In this document: positions 17,234 through 24,788 of the stretch, piece by piece
Position numbering within the stretch: the first letter of the stretch is position 1
Layout of the letters: each line of letters starts with the position of its first letter
Assembly (NCBI GenBank): GCA_964400735.1
Contig: CAYNVQ010000007.1
Coordinates: 62,001 to 126,000, forward strand
DNA length: 64,000 nt
Direction: 5' to 3'
From: CAYNVQ01 sp964400735
GTDB taxonomy: Bacteria; Acidobacteriota; Aminicenantia; Aminicenantales; Aminicenantaceae
The notes under the pieces: generated by a model
Told to the model about the DNA's origin: nothing
Database searches by the model: none
The model's input: only the letters and a program-made list of their open reading frames with translations
Position numbers and translations under genes: made by a program

Positions 17234-18403
17234 ATGAAAAAGGGGACCATCGCCTTCGGGATTCTTCTTTCAGGACTTCTCTCCTTCGTCTTCACTTTCT
17301 TCGCCCAGGAACATCAGTACGAAGCCATGGCCATCAACATCGAGGTTCCGGTCCGGGTGTTCCAGGGAGACCGGTTCGTCGATAATTTGACTATGGATGA
17401 CTTCGAGGTTTTCGAGGAAGGGGTTCTTCAAAGGATAGAGGCCGTTTACCTGATAAAGGGAACCGGCATCGAAAGGGAGCAAACCAAAGCACCCAAGGAA
17501 GAGGCATCGAAAAAATTCGCTCCCGAACTGAACAGACATTTCGTCCTGATATTCGAGATCAATAACATCCTTCCGGAACTGGAACAGGCCATCCGGTATT
17601 TTATGGAGAAGGTCATCGTTCCAGGCGACAAGCTCACCGTCGTCACTCCCATCAAGACATACCATTTCAAAGAAGACTCCTGGGAATTCGTCCCCCGGCT
17701 AGAAATGGCCGACCAGTTGACCAGGTTATTGAGAAAAGATGTCTTCACCAGGTATCAGGTCTGGCAAGCCCCTTCAGATTATCCGACCGGAGAAGGAGAC
17801 ATCCTCCGGGAAATCCGGTACAACTTCATAGGCAAGAGATACGTTGACGAGCACCGGTTGATGGAAGTCGCCGAGAACTTGAAGAAAATGCCGGGACAGA
17901 AGAACGTGTTCTTTTTCCTCCAGCAGGAATTGATCGGCTATGCTATGCCCGAAACAAGTAGCGATGTCAGCGGCATCTTCGCCAGCCTCGAATACCTCGA
18001 CATCATGAGCACGGTCGCCGCCTACAACAGCATCACACCGCGGAAAATCAAAAGGGCCTTTGCCGATTCCTCCATCCTGTTCCAATTTCTCTACATCAAG
18101 GATAAGCAGTATTTTCAGGATGATGCTTTCAGGCCGTTCATTCCGGCCTTCGATCAAATGGACACCACCTCCGGCATGTTCAGCACATTCAAGGATATAT
18201 CCGAGGCGACCGGGGGCATGACCCACGTCACAATAAACACCGCAGAGACTTTTAAAAGAGCGGTCGAGGCTTCGGAAAACTATTATCTTCTGTATTATTC
18301 CCCTTCGGATTACAAGGCAGACGGCAAATTCAAGAATATAAAAGTCAAAGTCAAAAACCTGAAATGCCAGGTCATCCACCGCGCAGGCTATATCGCGGAT
18401 TAG
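17234..18403 (+). CDS. VWFA-related protein of the acidobacterial type
   Basis: Exported protein of 389 aa. A signal peptide or anchor (GILLSGLLSFVFTFFA) is followed by a beta-rich segment with the phrase VRVFQGDRFVDNLTMDDFEVFEEG, a strong marker of the VWFA-related family expanded in Acidobacteriota and relatives. The VWA-like domain starts near residue 98 (HFVLIFEINNI) but the MIDAS DxSxS is not present, so metal-dependent adhesion of the classical kind is doubtful. The C-terminal segment YYLLYYSPSDYKADGKFKNIKVKVK is also typical of the family. Function is unknown; a role in protein-protein contact at the cell envelope is inference. Confidence 0.8.
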   Translation: MKKGTIAFGILLSGLLSFVFTFFAQEHQYEAMAINIEVPVRVFQGDRFVDNLTMDDFEVFEEGVLQRIEAVYLIKGTGIEREQTKAPKEEASKKFAPELNRHFVLIFEINNILPELEQAIRYFMEKVIVPGDKLTVVTPIKTYHFKEDSWEFVPRLEMADQLTRLLRKDVFTRYQVWQAPSDYPTGEGDILREIRYNFIGKRYVDEHRLMEVAENLKKMPGQKNVFFFLQQELIGYAMPETSSDVSGIFASLEYLDIMSTVAAYNSITPRKIKRAFADSSILFQFLYIKDKQYFQDDAFRPFIPAFDQMDTTSGMFSTFKDISEATGGMTHVTINTAETFKRAVEASENYYLLYYSPSDYKADGKFKNIKVKVKNLKCQVIHRAGYIAD

Positions 18404-18412
18404 GGCCGGGTC

Positions 18413-19381
18413 TCATGATGGAAGCGGGAACAGGGGCTTGAGGTTCATAGCCATCTCTTTGAGCTGCCTTTCTTCCTTGTCATTGATCGGAGTAAAGCTG
18501 TGGGCGATTTCCACGGCCTGTTGGAACAGGCGGATGTCTCCGGGCGGTACGGCCGCCGTTATGGGCTGCGAAAGGGTGAAACGGAAGGCTAAATAGGCCT
18601 CCCTGGGATCTGTGATCGGCTGATACCAGGCTTTGGGCCACTGATTCCTCTGTGCCCCTTCCGGCCAGGGCTGGCGGGCCAAGCCCTTGATGGCCAGTAT
18701 CCCCATCTTTTTCTCTTTCGCCTTTTGGATAACCTCTGGTCCGAAGTCCGCCTTGTAAAAACAGACATAATTGACCGGGAACAGGATGGTGTCGAAGTCG
18801 AATTTGTCCATGGCCCTCAAGGCCGCCTCGGCGGAATGGGCGGAAAACCCGATATAACGGATCTTCCCCTCGTCTCTTGCCTTCAAGATCGCATCCATGG
18901 CTCCCCGCCATCCCAGCGCCTGATCCACCTCCCGGATTTCCTTCAACGCATGGAGCTGGTAAAGGTCGAGATGATCGGTCAGCAGCTTTTGCAGCGACTG
19001 GTTGAGCTCCTCCTCTGCGCCATCCCGGTCCCTTTTCTGGGTCTTACAGGCTAGAAACACCTGGTCCCTGAAGGGCTTCAAGGCAGGCCCGAGGAGTTCT
19101 TCGGCATTTCCGTAGGTGGGGGCGACATCGAAATAATTGACGCCGTTATTGATGGCTTCCTGGACGATCCGGTTCACCCGTTCCTGCTCCTCGTTCATAT
19201 AAACGACTCCGCCTAGTCCCACGAGAGAAAGCTCTTCTCCCGTCCTCCCCAGGATCCGTCTCCTCAGAGGCTTCCTGCTTATTTTTTTCCCTTCGGCGAC
19301 CTGGATACTTTTCAAGTCTTTTACCTGGGATAATCCCCATGCACTGAGCATGCTCATCTTCAAAAAATTTCTTCTCTTCAT
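18413..19381 (-). CDS. Aldo/keto reductase with Tat-type signal
   Basis: TIM-barrel NAD(P)H-dependent oxidoreductase, 322 aa from the ATG at 19381. That start places a twin-arginine-like motif (KRRNFLKMS) at the N-terminus, suggesting export of a folded, cofactor-loaded protein; in-frame upstream ATGs at 19402 and 19423 are possible. AKR marks are present: LGRTGEELSLVGLGG, the NYFDVAPTYG segment with the catalytic Asp and Tyr, a Lys in the FLACKTQKR segment, and LDLYQLHAL with the catalytic His. It belongs to the AKR group common near iron-sulfur and dehalogenase-like oxidoreductases; substrate unknown. It converges on the VWFA gene with a 9-bp gap. Confidence 0.85.
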   Translation of the reverse strand: MKRRNFLKMSMLSAWGLSQVKDLKSIQVAEGKKISRKPLRRRILGRTGEELSLVGLGGVVYMNEEQERVNRIVQEAINNGVNYFDVAPTYGNAEELLGPALKPFRDQVFLACKTQKRDRDGAEEELNQSLQKLLTDHLDLYQLHALKEIREVDQALGWRGAMDAILKARDEGKIRYIGFSAHSAEAALRAMDKFDFDTILFPVNYVCFYKADFGPEVIQKAKEKKMGILAIKGLARQPWPEGAQRNQWPKAWYQPITDPREAYLAFRFTLSQPITAAVPPGDIRLFQQAVEIAHSFTPINDKEERQLKEMAMNLKPLFPLPS

Positions 19382-19682
19382 CCTTCTGCCCTCATTTCCC
19401 ATCCATTTTAACAGAATCCCCATTAAAAGAAAAAATTAGATAAGATTTGACAAAAGAATCCTGCAAAAATAAGGCCTTGAGGTGACTTGGCAACAGGGTG
19501 TTCTCTTGGCCAAAACCTGCATCAGCCGATCCGAATCTTCATAGCAAAGAGAAACACAGCATTCTCCTATGATGGATGAATTCTGATGGAGATGGCGTCA
19601 CAGTTTCCAACAAGGTGGGACGATGCGCTCGAAGGATGGACAGGCACTAAAACTCAGACCTGGAAAGAAATTCATGGAATGC
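19382..19682. other. Intergenic stretch without recognisable gene
   Basis: About 300 bases between the aldo/keto reductase start and the ferredoxin stop (both minus strand). It should hold the promoter of the reductase; no consensus hexamer pair, hairpin terminator or repeat was recognised. Short open frames here overlap the ferredoxin in another frame and have no family features. Confidence 0.5.
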
Positions 19683-19898
19683 CTAAGCCGTCGAAGAAAC
19701 ATTATTATTTTTCTCTGGGGAAAGGTCTGAGATAGCCCGGTAAGGGCAGTAAAGGGTACAGGCGCCGCATTCAATACATTTACTCCTATCGATTTCAGGG
19801 GCACCGAACCCCTTCTGATTCACGGCATCGACGGGACAGATTCGCACGCAGGGGCAGGGATGATCCTGCGGGCATCGGTGTGGGACGACGACAGGCAT
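19683..19898 (-). CDS. Small 2x[4Fe-4S] ferredoxin-like protein
   Basis: Electron-transfer protein of 71 aa, read from the ATG at 19898. Two cysteine clusters are seen: an irregular one, C9-x5-C15-x-C17-x3-C21-P, and a canonical one, C41-x2-C44-x2-C47-x3-C51-P. The first spacing differs from the usual Cx2Cx2Cx3C but still offers four ligands. It is the last gene of the promoter-driven operon DUF6132-like / arsR / trxA / ferredoxin, 14 bases after trxA. Pairing with thioredoxin suggests a redox partner role; what it reduces is not evident. The open frame extends far upstream but only as a shadow of trxA. Confidence 0.78.
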   Translation of the reverse strand: MPVVVPHRCPQDHPCPCVRICPVDAVNQKGFGAPEIDRSKCIECGACTLYCPYRAISDLSPEKNNNVSSTA

Positions 19899-19912
19899 CG
19901 GTATTTTCCTCT

Positions 19913-20245
19913 CTAGGAGGAGATGAACATACTCTCCAGCTGGGCTTCCAGCTGATCCTGGGGCCTGAATCCCATGATCCTTTCCACCACTTCCCCCTTC
20001 TTGAAAACAAGAAGAGAGGGGATGCCCAAAATCTGATATTTCTGGGCCGTTTTTATATTCTGGTCGGTGTTGAGCTTGACCACCTTTAGCCTGTCCTGCA
20101 TCTTCTGAGCCACCGCATCCAGAACCGGGGCCATCATCTGGCAAGGACCGCACCAGGGTGCCCAGAAGTCCACCAAAACCGGCCTATCGGAATCCAAAAC
20201 CTCGGACTGAAAGGTGTTTTCGTTGACATCCGTGATATGAGACAT
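19913..20245 (-). CDS. trxA: Thioredoxin
   Basis: Cytoplasmic disulfide reductase, 110 aa with the WCGPC active site at 31-35 and the cis-proline in GIPSLLVF. Full-length single-domain thioredoxin with no signal peptide. The ATG follows GAGGAGGAAAATAGA and lies one base after the arsR stop, so it is co-transcribed with the regulator. Regulation by the upstream ArsR protein is likely given the operator before the operon. It differs from a housekeeping trxA only in this context. Confidence 0.93.
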   Translation of the reverse strand: MSHITDVNENTFQSEVLDSDRPVLVDFWAPWCGPCQMMAPVLDAVAQKMQDRLKVVKLNTDQNIKTAQKYQILGIPSLLVFKKGEVVERIMGFRPQDQLEAQLESMFISS

Positions 20246-20246
20246 T

Positions 20247-20531
20247 CTATTTTCCTCCTCTATCGAATGTTTCTAAAATTTCTTTAACTCTTGTATCTAA
20301 AATTCTATAGCAGATTCTATTCTTCTCGCGCTTCCCGATGATTATTCCGGCTTCCCTCAACACATGCAGGTGCTGGGAAACATTGGGCTGCGACAAAGCC
20401 AGGCATTTCTGAATATCTCCCACACAGCATTCCTTATTTATCAGGCTTTCCACCATTTTCAACCTTGCCGGGTGGGCCAAGGCCCTGAATTTTTGAGAAA
20501 TTTCCTTGTACTGTTGGGTCTGGAATTTCAT
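20247..20531 (-). CDS. ArsR/SmtB-family transcriptional regulator
   Basis: Winged helix-turn-helix repressor of 94 aa. The start is the ATG at 20531, 8 bases after a GGAG site; the frame stays open upstream but there it overlaps the small membrane-protein gene. The HTH is DIQKCLALSQPNVSQHLHVLREAGII (roughly residues 39-64). Cysteines at 35, 36 and 43 lie in or next to the helix that in SmtB/ArsR proteins holds the alpha-3 sensing site (classical ELCVCDL), here as ECCVGDIQKC; C74 is a fourth. A metal, metalloid or persulfide signal is therefore plausible. It probably binds the palindrome at 20737-20750. Confidence 0.88.
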   Translation of the reverse strand: MKFQTQQYKEISQKFRALAHPARLKMVESLINKECCVGDIQKCLALSQPNVSQHLHVLREAGIIIGKREKNRICYRILDTRVKEILETFDRGGK

Positions 20532-20551
20532 TTTTCCACTCCGAGTCCGGC

Positions 20552-20725
20552 TCACCATTTTAAAGTTAGAAGCAGCCCGAGCAAAGCACCATACAGAATG
20601 CTGGACCAAGGATTCCGGGTAATCATACACGTTCCGGTCCTGCAGCCTATGAGCCGGTACAACAAGTAACCGAAAACGCCGCCTACGATAACTCCTAAAA
20701 CTATCTTCACTTTATCCTTCTTCAT
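20552..20725 (-). CDS. Small membrane protein (DUF6132-like) at head of redox operon
   Basis: A 57-aa protein missed by length cut-offs. It has a basic N-terminus, a glycine-rich hydrophobic segment (IVLGVIVGGVFGYLLY), a short loop with two cysteines (GCRTGTC at 28-33) then ITRNPWSS, and a second hydrophobic segment (YGALLGLLL). The pattern of two helices around CxxGTCxITxNP matches a small family I know as DUF6132; no function is established. It begins 26 bases downstream of a consensus promoter and ends 20 bases before arsR. The ATG has no visible Shine-Dalgarno site. The cysteine loop and redox neighbours suggest a membrane thiol or sulfur-handling role, which is inference. Confidence 0.72.
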   Translation of the reverse strand: MKKDKVKIVLGVIVGGVFGYLLYRLIGCRTGTCMITRNPWSSILYGALLGLLLTLKW

Positions 20726-20736
20726 AATATATACTG

Positions 20737-20750
20737 AATATTCGAATATT
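20737..20750. promoter_or_regulatory. ArsR-type operator palindrome
   Basis: A perfect 14-bp palindrome, AATATTCGAATATT, lies immediately downstream of the -10 box of the minus-strand operon and over the expected transcription start. Position and AT-rich dyad form are typical of ArsR/SmtB operators, so autorepression is the simplest reading. Confidence 0.68.
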
Positions 20751-20778
20751 ATTATATATCAAAATTTCTTCATGTCAA
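20751..20778 (-). promoter_or_regulatory. Consensus sigma-70 promoter of the arsR-trxA operon
   Basis: Read on the minus strand: TTGACA (20778-20773), a 16-bp spacer, TATAAT (20756-20751). Both hexamers are perfect, the best promoter match in the window, and the operator palindrome follows directly. Confidence 0.8.
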
Positions 20779-20838
20779 GCAAAATTTTTCTTGATTCAGA
20801 ATTAGAAAAGAAGGATGCCTCCGGACCGGTTCCTCAAG

Positions 20839-22362
20839 CTAAAAATACTTGTCCATCATCCGATACTGGATGGCTTCCGATATATGGACAGGAAGGATGT
20901 CCTTCTCTCCTCCCAGATCGGCGATGGTCCGGGCCACTTTTAAGGCACGCGTGAAAGCCCGAGCGCTGAATCCCAATCGATTGACGGCCATCTCCAGAAG
21001 CTTCTTCCCCTCCTCATCGATGGGACAGTATTTTTTCACATCCCGGGTTTCCATCTGAGCATTGTTGTAGATCCTTCTACCGGCAAAGCGCTCGAGCTGA
21101 ATGTCATTGGCCCTGGCAACTCTTTCCCTGATCCTCTCCGAACCCTCTCCTTCAGATTTGGAAACGATCTCTCTGAAATCGACCTTGGGCACCTCGACCT
21201 GGATATCGATCCGGTCCAGAAGAGGCTTGGAGAGTTTGGAATAATACCGGCCGCGAAGGCTCTCCGAATAATCTTCCTTCAGAGATGTCATGCCCAAAAA
21301 AGCATCTTCGCATGGATTCATGGCGGCCACCAGCATAAATGAAGAAGGAAAAGTGACGCTCATCAAAGCCCGCGAAATGGTGACATTTCTTTCCTCCAAC
21401 GGCTGCCTCAAATCTTCCAGGATCCCTTTGCGGAATTCGGGCAGCTCATCCAGAAAAAGAACGCCATTATGGGCCAGGCTGACCTCTCCGGGACGGGGTA
21501 TGGCTCCCCCTCCTATCAAACCCGCATCCGAGATGGTGTGGTGAGGGGCGCGAAAAGGTCTCTCGGCGATAGCCCCTCTGTCCCCTAACAATCCGGCTAC
21601 ACTGTAGATCTGGGTGACTTCGATGATCTCCTCGAATGTCATGGAAGGCAGTATGGTAGGAAACCTTCTGGCCAGCATGGTCTTTCCGGCCCCTGGCGGC
21701 CCGATCATGAGAACATTGTGTGATCCGGCGGCCGCCACCTCCAGAGCTCTCTTGGCATGTTGTTGCCCTTTGATTTCTTGAAAATCCACATCGTACAATG
21801 CCCCCGGCAAAAGGTCTTCCAAGAGATATTTCTGAGGCACTGGAGCCAGGTCCGATCGAGCCAACACATGGGCGACCTGGACCAAATTATCCAGACCGTA
21901 GATGTCGATATCCGGCACAAGAGCGGCTTCCCTTCCGTTCTCCCGAGGAATGACAACTCCTTTGAACCCTATCTCCTTGGCCAGGACGGTCGAAGAAAGA
22001 ACTCCTTTAACCGGCTTGAGTCTTCCGTCTAACGCCAGTTCTCCCAGGAAAAGATAACCTTTCAGACTGTCTACAGGAAAAATGTCCAGAGAGGCTAGAA
22101 TTCCTAGAGATATGGGGAGATCAAAAGCCGACCCTTCTTTTTTCCGGTCCGCCGGAGCCAGATTGACCACGATCTTCCGGGAAGGAAAGCCATACCCGCA
22201 ATTCTTCAACGCCGCCCTAATTCTCTCCTTGCTTTCTCTGATAGCTGGATCAGGAAGGCCAACCGTGGTGAAGTTGGGAAGGCCCAACGCGACATCCACC
22301 TCGACCTCAACGAGGTACGCATCGACGCCATGGAGGGATGAACTGAAGATTTTGTGCAGCAT
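20839..22362 (-). CDS. comM: YifB/ComM-family Mg-chelatase-like AAA+ ATPase
   Basis: AAA+ protein of 507 aa with the family layout: an N-terminal Lon-protease-like (ChlI) domain from residue 1 to about 170 (LPNFTTVGLPDPAIRESKERI, with NLAPAD), a Mg-chelatase AAA+ core with Walker A GPPGAGKTMLARRF, the FRAPHHTISDAGLIGGG motif and Walker B NGVLFLDELPEF, then a C-terminal helical domain. In naturally transformable bacteria ComM is a helicase promoting branch migration of incoming DNA; outside them the role is less clear. A type IV pilus operon at the far end of the window makes a DNA-uptake link possible but not shown. Confidence 0.93.
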   Translation of the reverse strand: MLHKIFSSSLHGVDAYLVEVEVDVALGLPNFTTVGLPDPAIRESKERIRAALKNCGYGFPSRKIVVNLAPADRKKEGSAFDLPISLGILASLDIFPVDSLKGYLFLGELALDGRLKPVKGVLSSTVLAKEIGFKGVVIPRENGREAALVPDIDIYGLDNLVQVAHVLARSDLAPVPQKYLLEDLLPGALYDVDFQEIKGQQHAKRALEVAAAGSHNVLMIGPPGAGKTMLARRFPTILPSMTFEEIIEVTQIYSVAGLLGDRGAIAERPFRAPHHTISDAGLIGGGAIPRPGEVSLAHNGVLFLDELPEFRKGILEDLRQPLEERNVTISRALMSVTFPSSFMLVAAMNPCEDAFLGMTSLKEDYSESLRGRYYSKLSKPLLDRIDIQVEVPKVDFREIVSKSEGEGSERIRERVARANDIQLERFAGRRIYNNAQMETRDVKKYCPIDEEGKKLLEMAVNRLGFSARAFTRALKVARTIADLGGEKDILPVHISEAIQYRMMDKYF

Positions 22363-22410
22363 GGTGCTTCAAACATAAAGACGAAGAAGCCATGCCGATT
22401 ATGTCACTAA

Positions 22411-22596
22411 CCTGAATTATTCATAAAAAATATCGATACCATTTTCTATTAAAGCAATATCAGGGTAACTCCTTGCTATTGCTTTAAATTATTATAAAAA
22501 ATTTTTTTTATTTAATAGGCATTTTTTACCCTTCAGGCGAGCCTATTTTGTTGGGGGGCGTGGGGTGGGTTGGCCTTGACTCGTAAATAATCCAGG
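22411..22596. mobile_element. MITE-like element, copy A, with 4-bp target duplication
   Basis: A 186-bp AT-rich element. The left end CCTGAATTATTCAT and the inverted right end CCTGGATTATTTAC match at most positions, and CTAA flanks both sides (22407-22410 and 22597-22600) as a target duplication. An internal 11-bp perfect inverted repeat (22449-22459 with 22477-22487) could form a hairpin. Both ends match those of a second copy at 51960-52170. The CCTG termini and 4-bp duplication resemble IS1380-type elements; there is no transposase inside. It lies between yifB and mglA. Confidence 0.72.
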
Positions 22597-22619
22597 CTAA
22601 ATAATCCAGGAAGGAAAAA

Positions 22620-23417
22620 TCAGTCTTTTTTGCCAGTAAATTTTTTGGCCAGGCTTTCCAGTTCTTTCTCGATGTCCTCCTGGGACTTAAACCTTACCTT
22701 GGTCACCCGGAGGGGGACGGCCTTCTCCTTGGCAACAAACTTGACCTCTTCCTTCATCTCCGGCTTCTCTGCTACTCTTTCTTTCCTCAATCTCTGGCGT
22801 TCTCTGCCGACAAGTTTTCGCTCACCTTTCCTTATCTGTTCCTTCACCAGAGGGATGGCCAACCTGGTGATCTCCTTAAGGGTCTCGAAAACGCCCTCCC
22901 CTTTGATGGCACAGGATTCGATATAGGGAAAGCCGCCGGGATTCAACAGGCTATTGAAGGTCTCGACGGGTACAAGGTTTTCTAAATCGCGTTTATTGTA
23001 CTGGAGGACGAGAGGAATCGAACTGAGTTCCACATTGTGTTCCAGAAGATGTTTTCGGAGACCGTCGAAACTCTCCAAATTCGCGTCAAGAAGAGGGATC
23101 TGTGAATCTGCGACAAACACGATCCCATCTACCCCTTTAAGCACGCTTCTTCTAGATGCCTCATAAAAAACCTGCCCAGGAACGGTCATGAGCTGGAGAT
23201 GGATTTTAAAATCGTCGATGATCCCCACCTTGATCGGAAGAAGGTCGAAAAAAAGCGTTCTTTCTGTATCCGTTTCGAGGCATATCAACTCTCCCCGAAA
23301 ATCGGCGTCCATGTTCGTATAGATATACCGGAGATTCGTGGTTTTTCCGCTCAGTCCCGGCCCGTAATAGACGATTTTGATCGAAAGATTTCCCGTTGCA
23401 TAATTAACGAAGGCCAT
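22620..23417 (-). CDS. mglA: MglA-like small GTPase with C-terminal extension
   Basis: Ras-like GTPase, 265 aa. The P-loop is GPGLSGKTTN at 19-28, the MglA-type switch region reads TLFFDLLPI, GQVFYEASRR takes the place of the usual DxxG segment, and NKRD gives base recognition. MglA sets front-back polarity and drives gliding or type-IV-pilus twitching in Myxococcus and Thermus. Here the GTPase part (about 195 aa) is followed by roughly 65 residues rich in Lys, Arg and Glu, not found in standard MglA. No mglB neighbour is seen. The pilMNOPQ operon at 61-64 kb supplies a possible partner machine. Confidence 0.88.
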   Translation of the reverse strand: MAFVNYATGNLSIKIVYYGPGLSGKTTNLRYIYTNMDADFRGELICLETDTERTLFFDLLPIKVGIIDDFKIHLQLMTVPGQVFYEASRRSVLKGVDGIVFVADSQIPLLDANLESFDGLRKHLLEHNVELSSIPLVLQYNKRDLENLVPVETFNSLLNPGGFPYIESCAIKGEGVFETLKEITRLAIPLVKEQIRKGERKLVGRERQRLRKERVAEKPEMKEEVKFVAKEKAVPLRVTKVRFKSQEDIEKELESLAKKFTGKKD

Positions 23418-23609
23418 CAGTCTGTTTCACCTGCTTCTATACGCTTTTTTCCTAACATAACCATCACATCCCGTCAAATTCCGTTTACTGGAAAAGACTT
23501 ACAATTATAGACCAAATCTCTGGACCTTTCATCAATTTAGTCAATACAGATCCTCTTTGAATGAATATTATAACAAAGATTGCAATAGCGGTCAGCTTTC
23601 GATCTACCA

Positions 23610-24788
23610 TCAAGAACCATTTTCGGTCAGGAACTCAAACAGCTTCCGGTATTTTTGGATAATCACAGGCCAGGAATAATTTTCCCTGACATACCCCTGC
23701 CCATTCTTTCCCATGATTTTCCTAAGCCTTGCATCCTTTAAAAAAAGCCCCACCACAGCGGCAAAATCACGGTAGCCGGCATAATACAGACCGCATCTAC
23801 CCTGGATGCAGTGCTGTTTCAGCGGCTCTGTCCTCTCCTGGACGATGATAGGGGTTTGGAGGGCCAGTGACTCCAGGGCTGCCATGCACAGGCTTTCGAA
23901 ATGGGAAGGATGGACGGTGGCCAGAGCTACGCTCATGGCGGCGTTCTTATCCTCAGGCGAGACAAAACCTAAATACCGTATATTCGGATGGGCGGGGAGC
24001 TCCATCAGAAGGTTGCCGATCAGCACCAGCCTCAGGCCTTGATTCTCCCAGGAGTATCTCAGGAAATATTCCAAGAGTTCTTTGCATCCTTTGCCGGCCT
24101 CTATGCGCCCGGCATAAAGGATAAACGGGGAGCTCATCCCATACCGCTCGACGAATTTTTCCTGTTGCAATCCCTCCGGGATGTCCACACCGACGCCGAC
24201 CGTCTCCTGGTATTTTCCCTCGAACGAAAATAGCCGGCCGAGCATGGTTTTCTCGGATTCGGTGTTGAACATGAACGCATCCGGTGCGGCAAACACTTCT
24301 TTCATCATTTCCAATCGTAATGCCTGTTCATCATGGGCCGTTGGCACCAGAACCTTCCTGCCCTTGATTCTCTTCAAGCCCCAGTATGTGTTGTAATAAA
24401 GGTAAGTAAAAAAAATGAACAGGTCATGGTCCTTTTCTTCCCTCTCCAGAGCGTCCAGCAGCGCCTGAGAGGAGGGCCCCTGCCGTTCCATCCACTCCCT
24501 TTCATCATTCTGGGTATGATCGTTGAAAAAAATCCAATCGGAGAACTTATTGAAGGATTCGATGTCCCTTTCCCGATCGACCCTGAACCTCTTAACCTTT
24601 ACACCATTCAAAATGGTCTCTCCCGGCCTGTATTCATTCCTCCAGGTAATATAATCTCTGGCCGTCGTGGTGTACACGGTACAGTCGAATCCCACTTCAA
24701 CCAACTTTTCCGCAATCTGGCGGCAATGAAGTTCGGACCCTCCCATGACCTCTTTACCGTAACGCTGGACAACAAAAGCGATATTCAT
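23610..24788 (-). CDS. GT4-type glycosyltransferase (type A, copy 1)
   Basis: Retaining GT-B glycosyltransferase of 392 aa. The N-terminal domain opens with FVVQRYGKEVMGGSELHCRQIAEKL, the C-terminal domain with ILYAGRIEAGKG, and the donor-binding E-x7-E motif is in HFESLCMAALESLALQTPI. It closely resembles the gene at 26916-28091 (same opening phrase, DYITWRNEY/DYITWNNHY segments, same length), so they are paralogues. It is the last of four overlapping glycosyltransferase genes, its start overlapping the previous stop by 4 bases. Likely product: a surface glycan; donor and acceptor sugars unknown. Confidence 0.88.
   Translation of the reverse strand: MNIAFVVQRYGKEVMGGSELHCRQIAEKLVEVGFDCTVYTTTARDYITWRNEYRPGETILNGVKVKRFRVDRERDIESFNKFSDWIFFNDHTQNDEREWMERQGPSSQALLDALEREEKDHDLFIFFTYLYYNTYWGLKRIKGRKVLVPTAHDEQALRLEMMKEVFAAPDAFMFNTESEKTMLGRLFSFEGKYQETVGVGVDIPEGLQQEKFVERYGMSSPFILYAGRIEAGKGCKELLEYFLRYSWENQGLRLVLIGNLLMELPAHPNIRYLGFVSPEDKNAAMSVALATVHPSHFESLCMAALESLALQTPIIVQERTEPLKQHCIQGRCGLYYAGYRDFAAVVGLFLKDARLRKIMGKNGQGYVRENYSWPVIIQKYRKLFEFLTENGS

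Noticed and set aside
19598..19804. Possible small minus-strand protein downstream of thioredoxin
   Set aside because: It overlaps the ferredoxin in another frame and lacks a ribosome site; the ferredoxin has eight ordered cysteines.
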